NCBI RefSeq assembly: GCF_022513585.1
Contig: NZ_JAKWBF010000029.1
Coordinates: 1 to 64,000 of the forward strand
Direction: 5' to 3'
DNA: 64,000 nucleotides
From: Gordonia gummivorans
GTDB taxonomy: Bacteria > Actinomycetota > Actinomycetes > Mycobacteriales > Mycobacteriaceae
The translations under genes were made by a program, and so were the position numbers. Under the pieces are notes generated by a model. The model was not told where the DNA came from. It did no database searches and saw only the letters and a program-made list of their open reading frames with translations. How positions within the stretch are numbered: the first letter of the stretch is position 1; every line of letters begins with the position of its first letter. Positions 46,401 to 60,500 of the stretch are shown piece by piece.

Positions 46401-49400
46401 TCGAGTACGTGCCACCGGTAACAGACGCGCAGAAGCAATTGGTGCAGGTGGTCGCCGACCTGCTGGACGACGGCCCTATCGGACTGCGGCACAATATCTT
46501 TGCGCTAGGCGCTGACTCGCTGACCGCAGCCCGGCTCGCGTCTCGGCTGCGCAGGGAGAGTGGGCGCGACGTGCAACTCGCGGATGTCTTCGAGAGCGCC
46601 GACATCGCGGAACTCGCAGCGCGGGTAGCAAATTCGCCAGCGGCTCACGAACGAATCCCGTTGCGTCCGATGACGCGGCCGTCACCGATGCCGGTCGCCT
46701 ACGCTCAGACCAGACTGTGGTTCATCAACCGCCTCGATCCTGCCTCGGCCGCGTACAACATGCCCGCCGCCGTGCGACTCGGAGACGACGTCGACCTTCC
46801 GGCGTTGCGATCGGCGGTGCTCGATCTTCTCGGCCGGCACGAGGTCCTTCGGACAAGGTTCCCTGCGGTCGAAGGTGAACCGATCCAGGAAGTCTCGGCG
46901 CTACCGCAGGTTGCGGACCAGTTCGCGTTGCCGGTGCACGAGGTGGCAGCGGATGAACTCGCGTCAGCGGTCGCCTCCAAGGCGTCAGCCGGGTTCGACC
47001 TGATCACGCAGATCCCTTTCCGGGCAACGCTCTTGCGTTCCGTTGGCTCCCACGTGCTCGTGGTGGTCCTGCACCACATCGCAGGCGACGGCGCTTCGCT
47101 GCGGCCGCTGGTCACCGACCTCCTGACCGCCTACACCGCGCGACACAACGGGTTCGAACCCGACTGGTCCCCCTTGCCGGTCCAATTCGCCGACTACACG
47201 CTGTGGCAGCGAGAGGTTCTCGGTGCAGCCGACGATCCGGAGTCGCAACTGAGCTCCGAACTCGACTACTGGCGTAGGGAATTGTCCGGGCTGGCCGAGA
47301 CCTTGGAGTTGCCCGCCGATCGGGCGCGGCCCAGGACACCGTCGGGTCGTGGTGCATATGTGGACACCGAGCTGTCGGAGAACCTCGCAGGCGAGATCCA
47401 CCGTCTGGCGGCCCGGCTGGGGGTCACGCCGTTCACCGTCCTGCACACGGCATTGGCAACGGTGCTCGGGCGCCTGGCCGACGTCGACGATGTCGCCATC
47501 GGAACTGCGATCGCCTGTCGGGATGAACCGGCCACCGCCGACATGATCGGCATGTTCGTCAACACCGTGGTCCTACGAACTGCGGTGACGCCGGCGGCGA
47601 CGGCCATCGACGCGATCATCGCCGCGCACCGGACCCGGACCCGCGCGATGCAACACGCGCATGTGCCGTTCGAGCATGTGGTCGAAGCCGTTGCACCGCA
47701 ACGTTCCCGTAGCCACAGTCCGCTGTTCCAGGTGAGTTTCACCATGCAGCGGGACACCGCCTCGGCAGCGAGCATCGAGGGGCACGGCGGCGCGTTGCTC
47801 GACGCCCGGCCGGGCATCGCAAAGTTTGATCTCGAAGTCGCGGTGACCGATCGGACTCACACCTCCGGCGGTATGACGATCGAACTCTGCTATGCCACTG
47901 ACCTTTTCGATCCCTCCCGGATCGAGACCCTGAGCGACCAATTGGGCACCGTGCTCGAGGCGCTGGTCTCAAGGCCGGATGCGCCGCTCGGCCGCATCGA
48001 CCTGCTCGATGAGGCAACCGTCCGGGCACTGTCGGAACCGATCGTCGCGCAGGAGACCCCCGGAACGTTGCGCGCACTGATTGAGACCGGCGCCGCGAAG
48101 GCGGCTCCGCTGAGCCCGGCGATCGTCGGGAATGGCACGCTCACATATCGTCTGTTCGCCTCGCGCACCAATCAGCTGGCCCGCGAACTCATCTCACGCG
48201 GTATCGGCGCCGGCGACGTCGTCGCAGTGAGTATCCCGCGGTCGCATCAGTCGGTGGTGGCCATGGCGGCGGTGGCCAAGGCCGGAGCCGCGTTCGTGAT
48301 GGTCGATCCACGACACCCGGCCGACCGCCGAAGCGGGCTGATCACCGACGCGCGTGCGGCGCTGGGGCTCACCTCCACGGAGGTGCCGGATCGGCCGGCC
48401 GGGGTGGACTGGATCGTCCTCGACTCCGAGACCGATGAACTGCAGCTGGCCGGGCACAGCGGCCGCACGGTGACCGATGCCGAGTTGGTGCGGCCGGTCC
48501 GTCCGGACAACGCCGCCTACATCCTGTTCACGTCCGGCTCGACCGGAAAACCGAAGGGTGCGGTGGTCAGCAATCGGGCCGCCGCCAACCTTGCGGTGAA
48601 CACGGCACGCAATCTCGAACTGACCGAGACCTCGTGCATGCTGCACGTGGGTGCACCGAGTTTCGATGCGGCGATATGCGAGCTGGTGCCGGCCTGGCTG
48701 GCGGGCTCGAAGATCGCCGTCGCCGACTTCGACACCTTCGCCGGGGCTGCACTGGAAGCCTTTGTCTCCGAACATCAGGTGAGCCATGCGGTGCTCACCC
48801 CCGCTGCGGCGGCAACCCTGGAACCGGTCAACGTGCCGACTCTGAAATGGCTTCTGTGCGGCGGCGAGCGACTCTCGCCAGAGGTTGTCCACCGGTGGGC
48901 CAGGTTGGGTGACCGAAAGATCAACAACGGTTACGGCCCGACAGAGGCCGCGGTCTGGGTCACCTGGGACGGGCCGTTCCGCGTCGGTGACGACGTGACC
49001 ATCGGCGCCGTCGACAAGGGAATCGGGGTGGTCCTCCTCGACGGTGGGCTGCGGCCGGTCCCGACCGGCGTCACCGGGGAGCTGTATCTGCTCGGTGAGC
49101 AGGTGGGCCTGGGCTACCTGGACCGCCCGGACCTGACGGCTGCGAACTTCGTCGCGAGCCCGTTTGCCCCGGGAACCCGGATGTATCGCACCGGCGACCG
49201 CGCCACCCAGCGACCCGACGGTCGGTTCGACTACCACGGTCGTCAGGACTTCCAGCTCAAGATCCGTGGCCAGCGGATCGAGCCGGGCGAGCTCGAAGCG
49301 GCACTGATGGATCACCCTGCGGTCACCCATGCGATCGCCCTGGGCATTCCGGGACCCGCAGGAGACACGGTTCTGGCAGCGTACGTGACGCTCGTCCCGG

Positions 49401-51547
49401 GTAGTGAGGTGACGTCCGGTGAACTCACCGATTATGTCGCTGACCGGCTGCCGGCCTTCCTGGTTCCGCGCGCCGTACAGATAGTGGAGGAATTCGAGTG
49501 GACCCCGGTCGGCAAGATCGACCGTAAGAAGCTGCCGCTCATCGACTTTGCCTCGGGTGCTGACTACGAGGCGCCCCGGACCCAGCTCGAATCGGTGATC
49601 GCCGACATCTTCGGGCAGGTGATCGGCCTGGAACGGGTCAGCGTCAACGACGACTTCTTCGCGCTCGGTGGCAACTCCCTCTCCGCGACCAAGGTCGCTT
49701 CGCGACTGAGCGTCGCACTCGACGCCGATGTCCCGGTGGCCGCGCTGTTTGACGCCCCGACCGTGGCCGCACTGGCCGAACGTTCGGTCGAACTCATCGG
49801 CGGCCGGCCAGCGGTTCCGCTCGGACCACACGTCCGCGCCGAGGCTGTCCCGGTCTCCGGTGTCCAGCGCGGCATGTGGCTGCTCAACCGGGCCGACCCG
49901 GACTCTCCGGTCTACAACATCGCGCTGGCGCTGCGCCTAAGAGGCGCCCTCGACGTGTCGGCCCTGCGGGCCTCGGTCGCCGACGTCCTCGCACGCCACG
50001 AGTCGTTGCGGACGAGCTATCCGATGATCAACGGTGAGCCAACACAATTCATCGGCACCGTCGACTCGGTCGTCCGGCAGGTCACGCTCGAAGAGGTGAC
50101 GGTCCACGGCGCGCTGGAACCGGCGATCGCCGCAGTCACCGGTCGCGGCTTCGATGTCACCATCGCCCCGCCGGTCCGGTTGGCCCTGCTGCATGTCGCG
50201 GCCGACGAGCACGTCGTCGTGTTGGTCATCCACCACATCAGTGCCGACGGTGTGTCGATGGTGCCGCTGGCGCGTGATCTCATGCTCGCCTATGGTGCAC
50301 GGACCGCGGGCCACGAGCCGACCTGGGTGCCACTGCGAGTTCAGTACGCGGACTTCGCACTGTGGCAGGCCGAACGTCTGGCCGCGGCAGACGCCGCCGG
50401 CATCACCGAACGGGACAGCCAGCTGGCCTACTGGCGCCGGCGCCTGGCCGGGGCACCGGAGTCGCTGAACCTCCCGGCTGACCGCCCACGGCCGCCCACG
50501 CCGAGTTTCGACGGTGCCACGGTGCCCTTCGAGATTCCGGCCGAACTGGTCGCGGGTCTGGAGTCGGTTGCCGCTCGGTTCAACGCGACGCTGTTCATGG
50601 TGACTCAGGCCGCCTATGCCCTGATGCTGGCCCGGCTGTCCGGGAGTACCGACGTCGTCGTCGGCACACCGTACGTCGGCCGCAGCGATGCTGCCCTCGA
50701 TGACGTGATCGGCATGTTCGTCAACACCCTCGCGTTGCGGACCACCGTCGATCCCGGGGAGGAATTCGCGGCTCTGCTGGCGCGAGTGCGAGCCGACGAT
50801 CTGGCCGATCTGGCCAACACCGACGTCTCCTTCGACGAGGTGACCACCGCGCTGGACATCGCCCGCACGTCGGCGATCAGCCCGGTCTTCCAGGCGATGT
50901 TCTGGTTCCAGAACATCGAGTTCCCGTCGGTGTCCCTCGGCGAGCTCACCGTCTCGCCGGTGCACGAGGAGCTGACCGCGGCCAAGGTCGATCTGCAGCT
51001 CACGCTGTTCCCCGACGATCCCGCCGATCTCGGTCAGGGCCAGGCGCCCGGACCGATGCGCGGGGAGTTGCTGTACGCCACGGACCTCTTCGACGAATCC
51101 ACCGTCGAGAAGTACGCGCAGCGATACCTGCGGATCCTGGAGCAGATCGCAGACGATCCGTCGATCGTGGTCGGCGACATCTCGATCGCGACCGGCGACG
51201 AGTTGTCGTCCGGTCCGGAAGCCACCGAGGAGCCGGCGGCTCCGCTTCCGGAACTGGTCGCCCAAGCCGCGGATCGGGCGCCGGAGGCCCCGGCCCTGTC
51301 CGGAGTAGGCTCGGAGGTCACCTTCGCCGCGCTGGCCGCGATGACGACGGCGATGGCGGCAGCGCTGCCGGATGCCGACTCGGCGCTGGTGACCGCGCTG
51401 ATGAGTCTTGTCCCGTCTCTGGCCACCGATGGTCCGGGTGGGCTCGGCGTGGCGCTGGAGACGATCCGGAGCAACGCGACCGAGGCAATTTCTACTTCTA
51501 CCCACCGCAACATCACCGATTTGACGGAGCAGGATACTGGTGTCTGA
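43448..51547 (+). CDS. Non-ribosomal peptide synthetase, C-A-T-C-A-T-C
   Basis: 2,699 residues. Order: C1 (HHIILDG at 171), A1 ([10 protein letters not shown] near 629), T1 (LGADSL near 1020), C2 (HHIAGDG near 1209), A2 ([10 protein letters not shown] near 1695), T2 (LGGNSL near 2074), C3 (HHISADG near 2262), and then about 110 residues that resemble the first part of an A domain and stop. Specificity read by hand from the GrsA alignment: A1 DVWHFSLVDK, a classic Ser code; A2 DAIVLGGVWK, not recognised. A C domain at the very start implies an acyl or aryl group is joined to Ser first. There is no TE or E domain. Start is uncertain: GTG 43448, ATG 43475 or ATG 43514 (GAGGAG at 43497 favours the later ones). 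Confidence 0.93.
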   Translation: MTDRESVPTMARLRRAEERLEAMVGAEQPEESTSLRELLPLTPAQRGMWFAETLSHHYSVNIAQYVVIRHEPEGFDIDLFVNCCEEVGRSVESPFVRLVEVDGVPMQYVDLAYDQHMDVLDFRGEPDPEAAAIAWMQADYRRPVDLLNDQFIVISLLRVAADRTLWYNRCHHIILDGYAALSVMRRTVDRYNALRRGAEPVDKPPMTMAEIVAYEDAYQTSTRRLKDREHWLTRVRDLPERVTLSHSSANAPVVLDNIVVSTQLDPGLQQRLVATARDCDSSMAVLLSAAFGAFLARMTGADDVVLSLPVTGRSTAAVKRSGGMVSNILPIRLRDVFDVTVRELIAATQLELTGALRHQRYRSEDIKRDAGLDGSSYGFGPRINMVFFDEPIVIDGADIEYRILTSGMLEDLLVNLYQSGPGAPLVVDLHGNPNLYTQAEIESHHRRFLDFVDEFISRLDTAIPDLNLLVAGEADQLAAFEDGPVVAGTTDLGLLDAYLDQVAAHPDRIAVADDTREWTYGQFDALRRCVARDLAARGVSPDDRVAVQLDRSIEQVVAIYAVVSLGAAYVPLDPGAPAVRRQAVLSTAQPRLVIDAEYLVSIGFTASAGDPETPAAPPISRGHSAYVIFTSGSTGVPKGVDVPVSAVANRLAWMQVNYPIGDADAVLYKTPFTFDVSVWELFWPLQVGSRMVIAQADGHRDPDYLRRLIAHRGVTTMHFVPSMLEVYVDATPRGTPLLPPSVRRVFASGEGLPARLAERVVRASDAQLVNLYGPTEAAVDVTEYSVRGGETVVPIGRPVPNTQTYILDDRLRRVPIGVAGELYLGGAQLADGYVGREALTAERFVADPFGSGVRMYRTGDLVRWNADGDIEYIGRTDFQVKIRGQRVELGEIESVLLSEGSVDTVAVLVRSDTGSPAIVGYVRSSATGADAAELTDRLLHWCARNLPRYMIPAALVVLDVFPTNSSGKLDRAALPAPEYSSVADVEYVPPVTDAQKQLVQVVADLLDDGPIGLRHNIFALGADSLTAARLASRLRRESGRDVQLADVFESADIAELAARVANSPAAHERIPLRPMTRPSPMPVAYAQTRLWFINRLDPASAAYNMPAAVRLGDDVDLPALRSAVLDLLGRHEVLRTRFPAVEGEPIQEVSALPQVADQFALPVHEVAADELASAVASKASAGFDLITQIPFRATLLRSVGSHVLVVVLHHIAGDGASLRPLVTDLLTAYTARHNGFEPDWSPLPVQFADYTLWQREVLGAADDPESQLSSELDYWRRELSGLAETLELPADRARPRTPSGRGAYVDTELSENLAGEIHRLAARLGVTPFTVLHTALATVLGRLADVDDVAIGTAIACRDEPATADMIGMFVNTVVLRTAVTPAATAIDAIIAAHRTRTRAMQHAHVPFEHVVEAVAPQRSRSHSPLFQVSFTMQRDTASAASIEGHGGALLDARPGIAKFDLEVAVTDRTHTSGGMTIELCYATDLFDPSRIETLSDQLGTVLEALVSRPDAPLGRIDLLDEATVRALSEPIVAQETPGTLRALIETGAAKAAPLSPAIVGNGTLTYRLFASRTNQLARELISRGIGAGDVVAVSIPRSHQSVVAMAAVAKAGAAFVMVDPRHPADRRSGLITDARAALGLTSTEVPDRPAGVDWIVLDSETDELQLAGHSGRTVTDAELVRPVRPDNAAYILFTSGSTGKPKGAVVSNRAAANLAVNTARNLELTETSCMLHVGAPSFDAAICELVPAWLAGSKIAVADFDTFAGAALEAFVSEHQVSHAVLTPAAAATLEPVNVPTLKWLLCGGERLSPEVVHRWARLGDRKINNGYGPTEAAVWVTWDGPFRVGDDVTIGAVDKGIGVVLLDGGLRPVPTGVTGELYLLGEQVGLGYLDRPDLTAANFVASPFAPGTRMYRTGDRATQRPDGRFDYHGRQDFQLKIRGQRIEPGELEAALMDHPAVTHAIALGIPGPAGDTVLAAYVTLVPGSEVTSGELTDYVADRLPAFLVPRAVQIVEEFEWTPVGKIDRKKLPLIDFASGADYEAPRTQLESVIADIFGQVIGLERVSVNDDFFALGGNSLSATKVASRLSVALDADVPVAALFDAPTVAALAERSVELIGGRPAVPLGPHVRAEAVPVSGVQRGMWLLNRADPDSPVYNIALALRLRGALDVSALRASVADVLARHESLRTSYPMINGEPTQFIGTVDSVVRQVTLEEVTVHGALEPAIAAVTGRGFDVTIAPPVRLALLHVAADEHVVVLVIHHISADGVSMVPLARDLMLAYGARTAGHEPTWVPLRVQYADFALWQAERLAAADAAGITERDSQLAYWRRRLAGAPESLNLPADRPRPPTPSFDGATVPFEIPAELVAGLESVAARFNATLFMVTQAAYALMLARLSGSTDVVVGTPYVGRSDAALDDVIGMFVNTLALRTTVDPGEEFAALLARVRADDLADLANTDVSFDEVTTALDIARTSAISPVFQAMFWFQNIEFPSVSLGELTVSPVHEELTAAKVDLQLTLFPDDPADLGQGQAPGPMRGELLYATDLFDESTVEKYAQRYLRILEQIADDPSIVVGDISIATGDELSSGPEATEEPAAPLPELVAQAADRAPEAPALSGVGSEVTFAALAAMTTAMAAALPDADSALVTALMSLVPSLATDGPGGLGVALETIRSNATEAISTSTHRNITDLTEQDTGV

Positions 51548-54500
51548 TCTCACTGTGCTGGCGGCAAGCTTCTCTCGGACGTGGGGGGCGTCACCGGCCA
51601 CAGCGGATCTGATCGCGTTCGCCGCCGTCGCCGGACCAGACGTCACCGCCTTCGATGGGGTGGCCGGGCCGGTCACCTTCACCACACTGAACACACAGGT
51701 GGCAGCGACCGCAGGTGTCTTCGCCGCACAGGGCCTCGATCCTGATGTCGCCGTCAGTGCCGCGGTCACCCCGGCCGTTGCCGCCGGACGGGCGCCCGAA
51801 GAGATCGCCGAGGCCACCAAGGACGCACTGGACCAGGTGCGGAAGGCGGCATTCGCGCTCGTCGGCAGCACCGATCTGGGTTCGCTCCCGGGCATCTTCC
51901 GGTCGATCGCCTCCCGGTTCGGCGACCGGATCGCGCTGACCGACATGGCCGGAACCCAGCTCACCTACGCCGAGCTCGACGCGCGGTCGGATGCTCTCGC
52001 TGCGGGCCTGATCGCCGCCGGCGCAGGTCCCGAGGAACTGGTGGGCGTCGCCCTCCCACGCGACGCGGACCTGATCGTCGCGCTGCTGGGCGTGGTCAAA
52101 TCCGGCGCCGCCTACCTGCCGCTGGACCAGTCGCATCCGCTCGACCGACTTGCCGCCATCGTCGACGATGCGCATCCCGTGCTCGCGCTCACCGATTCGC
52201 AGACCGTCGCAGCGTGGGCCGATCTGGACGTCGAACTGGCCACCATCGACACGGTGACCGCCCGGGCCACCGCACGGAGTCACGAGGCGATCCCGCAGCG
52301 CGTGCGCGGCTCGCACCCCGCCTACGTCATGTACACCTCGGGGTCGACGGGAAAGCCCAAGGGCGTGGTGGTGACCCACGACGATGTGGTGACGCTGCTG
52401 TCGGCGATGGGCCAGGAGTACGACTACTCGCCCGACGACGTCTGGACGATGTTCCAGTCGTACGCCTTCGACGTATCGGTCGGCGAGATCTGGGTGGCCT
52501 TCGCGTTCGGTGGCCGTCTGGTGGTGCTCGACTACCTCACCACCCGAACGCCGGACCGCTTCGTCGAGGTGCTCGCCGAGGAATCGGTGACCATCGTTAA
52601 TCTGACTCCGTCAGCGTTCTACCAGCTCGCCGGTGCAGTTCGCGAGCCGGCGCCGGGCACCATGCCGCAGTCGGTCCGTTCGATGATCTTCGTCGGCGAA
52701 GCCCTCGACTTCGAGCAGGTGCGCCGCTGGTTCGCCGACCGTCGGCGCTACGACGGCAACGACGGTCCGGAACTGAACAACATGTACGGGCCCACCGAGG
52801 CGACGGTGTACATGACCCGGCGGGTGCTGACCCTGGACTTCGTCGTGGCGACCACCGCCAGCGACGTCGGCGCTGCGCTTCCCGGTTCTCGGATGTACGT
52901 CCTCGACTCGCGGCTCGCCAAGTCCCCGGACGGCGTGCCGGGTGATCTCTATCTGGCCGGCGACCAGCTGGCCCGCGGTTATGCCGGCCGATTCGAACTG
53001 AACGCCACCCGTTTTGTCGCCGATCCGTACGGCGGTCCCGGCGAGCGGATGTACCAGTCCGGCGACGTCGCGATCTTCCGTAACGGCAGCCTGGAATTTC
53101 TCGGCCGCGCCGACGATCAGGTGAAACTGCGCGGCTACCGCATCGAGCTCGGCGAGGTGGAAGCCGGGCTGCTGGCCGCGGACGGGGTGAACGCGGCCGC
53201 CGCGGCCATCAAGTCCCGCCCGGGCTTCCCCGACCAGCTGGTGGGATACGTCGTCGGCGCGAACGCCGACGGCAGCGAACTCGACCCCGCCGAGATCCGG
53301 CGAACTGCCGCGACCAAGGTCCCCGACTACATGGTGCCCGACATCATCATGACCCTCGAGCAGTTGCCGCTGAACGTCAACGGCAAGCTCGATCGCAAAG
53401 CCCTGCCGCAGCCGGTCATCACCGCCCAGGCCGAGTTCGTCGCGCCCGCGACGCCGACCGAAGAGGTCATCGCCCGAGCCTTCGCCGAGGTGCTCGGCCT
53501 CGACGAGATCAGCGTGGTGGAGTCGGTGTTCGACGTCGGCGGCAACTCGCTGCTGGCAGCGCGGATCGTCGGGCGGGCCTGCGACGAACTCGGCGTCGAA
53601 CTCAACCTCCGGGACCTCTTTGAAGCGCCGACGGTCCGTGCCTTCGCCGAGCGGGCCGGCCACGTCGAGGCCGGGCTCCCGCCGATCGTCAAGGTCGATC
53701 CGCGGCCGGCGACCGTGCCGCTGTCGTTTGCGCAGGCCCGGATGTGGTTCATCAACCAGTTCGATCCGAGCGAGGCAACCTACAACCTCCCGGCGGTACT
53801 GCGGCTGACCGGAGACCTGAACGTCGAGGCGCTGCGGGCAGCGGTGGTCGATGCCGTGATCCGTCACGAGGTGCTGCGCACCGTCTTCCCGAGCCGCGAT
53901 GGCGCACCCGTGCAGCAGGTGTCCCCGGCGGACGACGTGCGTGAACGACTGGACTGGCAGGTCGTGTCGTCCCGCGAGGACGTGGTGGCAGCCGTCGCCA
54001 CCGGCTTCGACGTCGCACGGGACTGGCCGGTGCGAGCCCGCCTGCTCACCGAGGACGACGGCTCCGCCGTGTTCGCCTTGGTGGTCCACCACATCGCCGC
54101 CGACGGCGAGTCGATGGCACCGCTGGTCGGCGACATCGTGACCGCCTATCAGGCACGCGTCGCCGGCTCGCAGCCCGATTTCGCCCCGCTCGCAGTGCAG
54201 TTCGCCGACTACGCACTGTGGCAGCACGAGGTCCTCGGTTCTCCCGACGACTCGAACTCGGTGATCGGCAAGCAGATCGTGTACTGGCGCGAGGAGCTGG
54301 CCGGCCTTCCCGACGTTCTGGAGTTGCCGGCGGATCGTCCGCGACCGAAGACCGCCTCACATCGTGGTGACCAGGTGGCGTTCACGATTCCGGCCGAGGT
54401 GGGCGAGCGCATCGGTGAGTTGGCCAGGGGCAGCGGGACCACGGCGTTCATGGTGGTACACGCCGCGCTGGCGGTGCTGCTGTCGCGATTGAGCGCGACC

Positions 54501-57500
54501 GACGACATCGCGGTGGCGACGCCGATCGCGGGGCGTGGACAATCGGCCTTGGACCATCTGGTCGGCATGTTCGTCAACACACTGGTGCTGCGGGCCCGGG
54601 TGGACGGTGGCGCTTCGTTCAACGAATTGCTCGACGAGGTTCGCACTGTCGATCTGGACGCGTTCGCGCATGCCGATGTGCCCTTCGAGTCGGTGGTCGA
54701 GGCGCTGGATCCTGTCCGCAGCGAGGCGTTTTCGCCGCTTGCCCAGGTGATGTTGTCGTTTGATCCGGCGGGTTCTGCGGAGAACCTCGAGGTCTCGGTG
54801 GCCGGTGTCGGCTTCGAGTTGCTCGATCCGCCGGTGGTGCCGGCGCAGCTGGATCTGTCGGTCATCATCCGGTCCGGTACCGAGGGCGACTGGGCCGGGA
54901 CGGCCGTGTTCGCCACGGATCTGTTCGATGCGTCGTCGGTGTCGGTGATGATGGCGCGGTTCGTCGGGCTGCTGGAGGACCTGACATCGGTGCCGTCGCG
55001 GCCGGTGGCGGATGCGGTGCTGGGCTCTGAGGAGGAGCGACTGACCTTGCTGTCGGCGTCGTCGGGTCCGGTGCACGCGGTGCCTGCGGAGACGATGGCG
55101 GATGCGGTTGCGGCGCAGGTGGCAGCAACTCCGGGGGCGGAGGCGTTGTGGTTCGAGGGCCGCAGTGTGTCGTACCGAGAGTTCGGTGCGCGGGTGAATG
55201 TGTGTGCGCGGGAGTTGATCGGAGCGGGGGTGGGCCCGGATGTGGCGGTCGGCGTCGCGATCGACCGCAGCGTGGAGATGGTGGTGGCGATCCATGCGGT
55301 GGTCGCTGCGGGTGGGCAGTATGTGCCGATTGACACCGAAGCGCCGGCTGATCGTGCCCGGTACATGAGCGAGACCGCGGGTGTGCGTGCGGTTCTCGTG
55401 GCGGCCGGGCAGCGTCCGGCGTGGCTTGATGAGCTCGTCGGGCGTGGTGCCGCCGTCGTTGTCGTGGAGGTTGATGCGCGGGGCGCTGTGGATCTTTCTG
55501 CGCCGGCGGTGACCGACGCTGATCGGTTGGCGCCGTTGCGTGCCGATCACGCTCTGTACACCTTGTTCACGTCGGGGTCGACGGGCCGCCCGAAGGGTGT
55601 GACGGTGTCCCACCGGGCTGTGGTCAACCGGTTGCGGTGGAGTCTGGATGTGTTCGTCTGGACGACAGGTCATCGGGTGACGTTGAAGACGCCCTACACC
55701 TTCGATGTGTCGGTGGTGGAGTTGTTCGCGCCGGTGATGGCGGGTGCGTCGATGGTGATTGCGCGGCCAGGTGGGCATACGGATCCTGAGTATCTGGTGG
55801 GTTTGTTGGAGGAGTCGGCGGCGACGTCGGTGCATTTCGTGCCGTCGATGTTGTCGGTGTTCCTGGATGTGGTCGATCCGCAGCGGCTGGCGGGTCTGGA
55901 CAGTCTGACGTGGTTGTTCGCCTCGGGTGAGGCGCTGGCGCCTGCGGTGGTGGCCAAGGCTCGGGCGGTGTTGCCCGAGCGGGTGGGCATTCACAACCTG
56001 TTCGGTCCGACCGAGGCCGCGGTGGACGTCTCGTGGGCGGATGTGTCGGATGCGCCGGAGGTGGTGAGCATCGGTGCGCCGGTGTGGAACACCTCGATGC
56101 TGGTGTTGGATGCCCGGTTGCGTCCGGTGCCGGTGGGGGTGCCGGGTGAGTTGTATCTGGGTGGGGTGCAGCTGGCGCGCGGTTATGCCGGGCAGCCGGG
56201 GCTGACGGCGGAGCGGTTCGTGGCCGATCCGTTCGGTGCGCCGGGGACGCGCCTGTATCGCACGGGTGATCTGGTGCGGTGGAACACCGGAGGTGAGATC
56301 GAGTATCTGGGGCGCACGGACTTCCAGGTGAAGTTGCGTGGTCAGCGGATCGAGTTGGGTGAGATCGAGGCGGTGCTGGCGGGTGCGCCGGGTGTGGTCA
56401 TGGCGGCCACCACGGTCGTGCAGACCCCCGGCGGGGCGGATCATCTGGTCGCGTTCCTCACCCCGGCGTCGGTGGATGTGGCGGCGGTCAAGGCGGTGGC
56501 GGAGGAAGCGCTGCCGTCCTACATGGTGCCGTCGCTGTGGATGACAGTCGACGAGCTGGCACTGGGCAGCGCTGGTAAAATCGACCGGCGCGCCCTGCCG
56601 ACGCCGGACTTCGGAGTCCTCGACACCGAGTACGTTGCTCCGGCGTCGACGCTCGAGCAGCAACTGGCCACCGTGGTCGCAGGTCTGCTCGGCGTCGAGC
56701 GGGTCGGCGTCACCGAGTCGTTCTTCGCGCTCGGCGGTGACTCGATCATGTCCATCCAGCTGGCGTCCGCGATGCGCGCGGCCGGTCATCCGTTGACCCC
56801 ACGACAGATCTTCGAGCACAAGACCGTCCGGGCGATGGCCGCGGCCATGAAGAGCGAGGGGACCGCGCTGCCGGACCTCGCCGAGCTTCCCGGCGGCGGT
56901 ACGGGAGAAGCGGTGCTGCCACCGGTGATCTCGTGGATGCTCGAGTTCTCGGACTCACCAGCGGATTTCGCCGACTACTCGCAGGTTCTGGTCCTGGCTG
57001 CGCCGGCCGACCTGACCCCAGGCGCACTGAGTGAGATTCTCGGTGTCGTCGTCCGGCATCATCCGATGCTCACCGCCGTACTCACCGAGACGCCGAACGG
57101 CTGGCAACTGGTCGCCGGCGGCGACTTCGACGAGATCGCCGCGGTCACCGAACTGTCCACGACCGCGACGGTCGGTACAGAGGGCTTCGACGCAGACCTG
57201 ATTGCCGCCCACGCTCAAGCTGCCGCGCGACTGGACCCGGCGACCGGCCGGCTCGTTCGCGCCGTGTTGGTTCGCGATGCCGCAGGCGCACAGCGCATCC
57301 TGATGGTGATCCACCACATCGGTGTCGACGCGGTCTCGTGGCGTGCCATCATCGAGGACCTGGTCACCGCCTGGGCGCAACGAACGGCGGGACAGCCGTA
57401 TCAGTTGCGCGAGAACAGCACCTCGGCCCGCACCTGGTTCGGCGAACTCGCTGAACGGCTTTCGGTGCGCACCGACGAGATCGGACATTGGCTGCAGCGA

Positions 57501-60500
57501 CTTCCGTTGCAGCCCACAGATTTCGGTACCGCCATCGATCGTGGCCGGGATCGGCAGCACACCTCCCAGACCATCGCGCACCGATTCGCCGCAGATGTCA
57601 CCGATACCCTGCTCGCCGCCGTGCCAGAGGTCTTCTCCGGCAACGTCAACGATGCTCTGCTCGCGGGTCTGGCCCGCGCGGTACGCGGCTGGCAGCAGTC
57701 TCACGGGATCGCCGACTCGTCACCGGTCTCGGTGCTGCTGGAAGGCCACGGTCGCTACGAGGACGTGCTCGCCGCCGGTGAGTCCGCGGTCCGTGCCGAT
57801 CTCTCCCGGTCGGTCGGCTGGTTCACGTCCATAGCCCCGATGAGCCTGGATCCGGGTGTGGATGTGGTGCATGCGGTGAAAGCTGCCAAGGAGGAGCGGC
57901 TGTCGCAGCCCGACTTCGGACTCGGCTTCGGTTGGCTGCGGTACGCCGCGGACACCGAGTTGGCACAGCGTCCGCTCCCATCCATCCTGTTCAACTACCT
58001 GGGCGCCGCGACTGCGGGCGACACGAACGCCGACAGCCCGGCGTTCACCGCGGTCGCCGGACCGGCGTTCGACACTTCGCCTGCAGGTGCCATGACCGCG
58101 CAGGCGGCGCTGACGATTAACATCGGCGTACAGCAGATCGACGGTCGACGACACCTGGTCGCTTCGCTGATGGCCCCGGAGTACGTGTTGTCGCCCGAGG
58201 ATCTGAGTGAACTCGGCCGGTTGTGGTCGGCTGAGCTCTCGGCGATCGCGGCGGTTGTCGAATCCGAGGTGCCGGTTGGCTTGTCGCCGTCGGATGTGCA
58301 GGGTGCGGAGCTGACTCAGGCCGATCTAGACGTCATCGCCGAGAAGTACCCTGGCGTCGACGTGTGGCCGCTGTCGCCGTTGCAGGCGGGTCTGTTCTTC
58401 CAGTCGTCGTTGGCGTCGGAGTTCGACGCAGCGGTGGATGTGTATGTGGCGCAAGCGGTTTTGACGCTGGCCGGCGGGTTTGATGCTGACCGGTTGCGGG
58501 CTGCGGGGCAGCGTGTGCTCGAGGAGCATCGGGTGTTGCGGTCGGGGTTTGTGACCACGAGCAGTGGGGCGATCGTGGCAGTGGTCGCCGATCGGGTGGA
58601 GTTGCCGTGGTCGGTGATCGATCTTGGTGACCTCGATGTCGATGAGGTCGCGGTGCGGGTGGCGGAAATCGCTGAGGCGCAGAAGTTGTTGCCGTTCGAT
58701 CTGGATGCGCCGCCGTTGTTGCGGTTTGTATTGGTGCGTCATGGGCAGACGGCGAGTTTGATCGCGACGAATCATCATCTGATTCTTGATGGTTGGTCGG
58801 GGCCGTTGGTGTTGGCTGATGTGCTTGCGGTGTATGCCACCGGCGCCACGTACACCGGGCAGGTTTCTGGTGGTGTTGCCGGTGATTTCGGTGATTATCT
58901 GCGGCTGATCGCCGGCCGTGACGATGAGGCTGGTCTACGGGCGTGGCGGGCACTTCTCGAGCCCGTCGAGGGACCCACCTTGGTGGCGCCGGGCCGAATC
59001 GTGTCCGGTGAGCAGTCGATTCCGCGGGACATCGATGTGGCGGTCGACGCCGAGGTGGTCGCTCGCCTGGAGTCGGTTGCACGGGAGCACGGCGCCACAT
59101 TGGCCACGGTGCTACAGGTGGCGTGGGGTGTCCTGTTGTCGCGTCTGACCGGCAATCAGGTGGTCACCTTTGGTGAGACGGTGTCGGGTCGGCCGGCCGA
59201 TCTGGCTGGTGTGGAGTCGATGGTCGGTCTGTTCATCAACACGCTGCCGGTGGTGGTGGATGCGGACCCCGCAGCGACCGTTGTGCAGGTTCTCGAGCGA
59301 TTGCAGGCTGACAAGATCGCGGTGCTAGACCACCACCATCTGAACCTGCCGGCGATAGCCGCGGTCGCCGACGCGTCGATCGGCTTTGACACGCTCACGG
59401 TGCATGAGTCCTATCCGGTGGATGCGAACTCGCTGGCCAGTGCTGACACGCAGGTCGCGGGGGGTCTGTCGATCATCGATGCACAGATGACCGATGCGAC
59501 GCATTATCCGCTGAACATGCTGACCATGCCCGCCGGTGACGGTCTGACCGTGCGGCTGAAGTTCCTGCCGTCGGCTTTCACCATTGAGCAGGTCCGGGTC
59601 TTTGCCGGTGCCGTGCAGCAACTGCTGACCGCGATCGGGGAGGCGCCGGAGCGTACGTTGGCCGAACTACCGGTGGGCGCCGCCGTCGACATTGCGGCCG
59701 TGATCGAATGGTCGTCCGGTCCGCAGGGCGACGTACCAGACGTGACGGTGCCGGAGTTGGTGGCTGCCCAGGTGGCGCGCACTCCGCAGGCGCAGGCGTT
59801 GTGGTTCGAGGGTCGTGGTGTGTCGTACGGCGAGTTCGGTGCGCGGGTGACCATGTTGGCGCGGGTGTTGATCGGGGCTGGTGTGGGCCCGGATGTCGCG
59901 GTGGGGGTGTGCATCGACCGCAGCGTGGAGATGGTGGTGGCGATCCATGCGGTGGTCGCTGCGGGTGGGCAGTATGTGCCGATTGACACCGAAGCGCCGG
60001 CTGATCGTGCCCGGTACATGAGCGAGACCGCGGGTGTGCGTGCGGTTCTCGTGGCGGCCGGGCAGCGTCCGGCGTGGCTTGATGAGCTCGTCGGGCGTGG
60101 TGCCGCCGTCGTTGTCGTGGAGGTTGATGCGCGGGGCGCTGTGGATCTTTCTGCGCCGGCGGTGACCGACGCTGATCGGTTGGCGCCGTTGCGTGCCGAT
60201 CACGCTCTGTACACCTTGTTCACGTCGGGGTCGACGGGCCGCCCGAAGGGTGTGACGGTGTCCCACCGGGCTGTGGTCAACCGGTTGCGGTGGAGTCTGG
60301 ATGTGTTCGTCTGGACGACAGGTCATCGGGTGACGTTGAAGACGCCCTACACCTTCGATGTGTCGGTGGTGGAGTTGTTCGCGCCGGTGATGGCGGGTGC
60401 GTCGATGGTGATTGCGCGGCCAGGTGGGCATACGGATCCTGAGTATCTGGTGGGTTTGTTGGAGGAGTCGGCGGCGACGTCGGTGCATTTCGTGCCGTCG

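Noticed and set aside
54357..56819. 820-residue open frame on the minus strand under the second NRPS
   Set aside because: Arg/His/Pro-rich shadow of high-GC coding sequence with no family motif; the plus strand has complete NRPS motifs.
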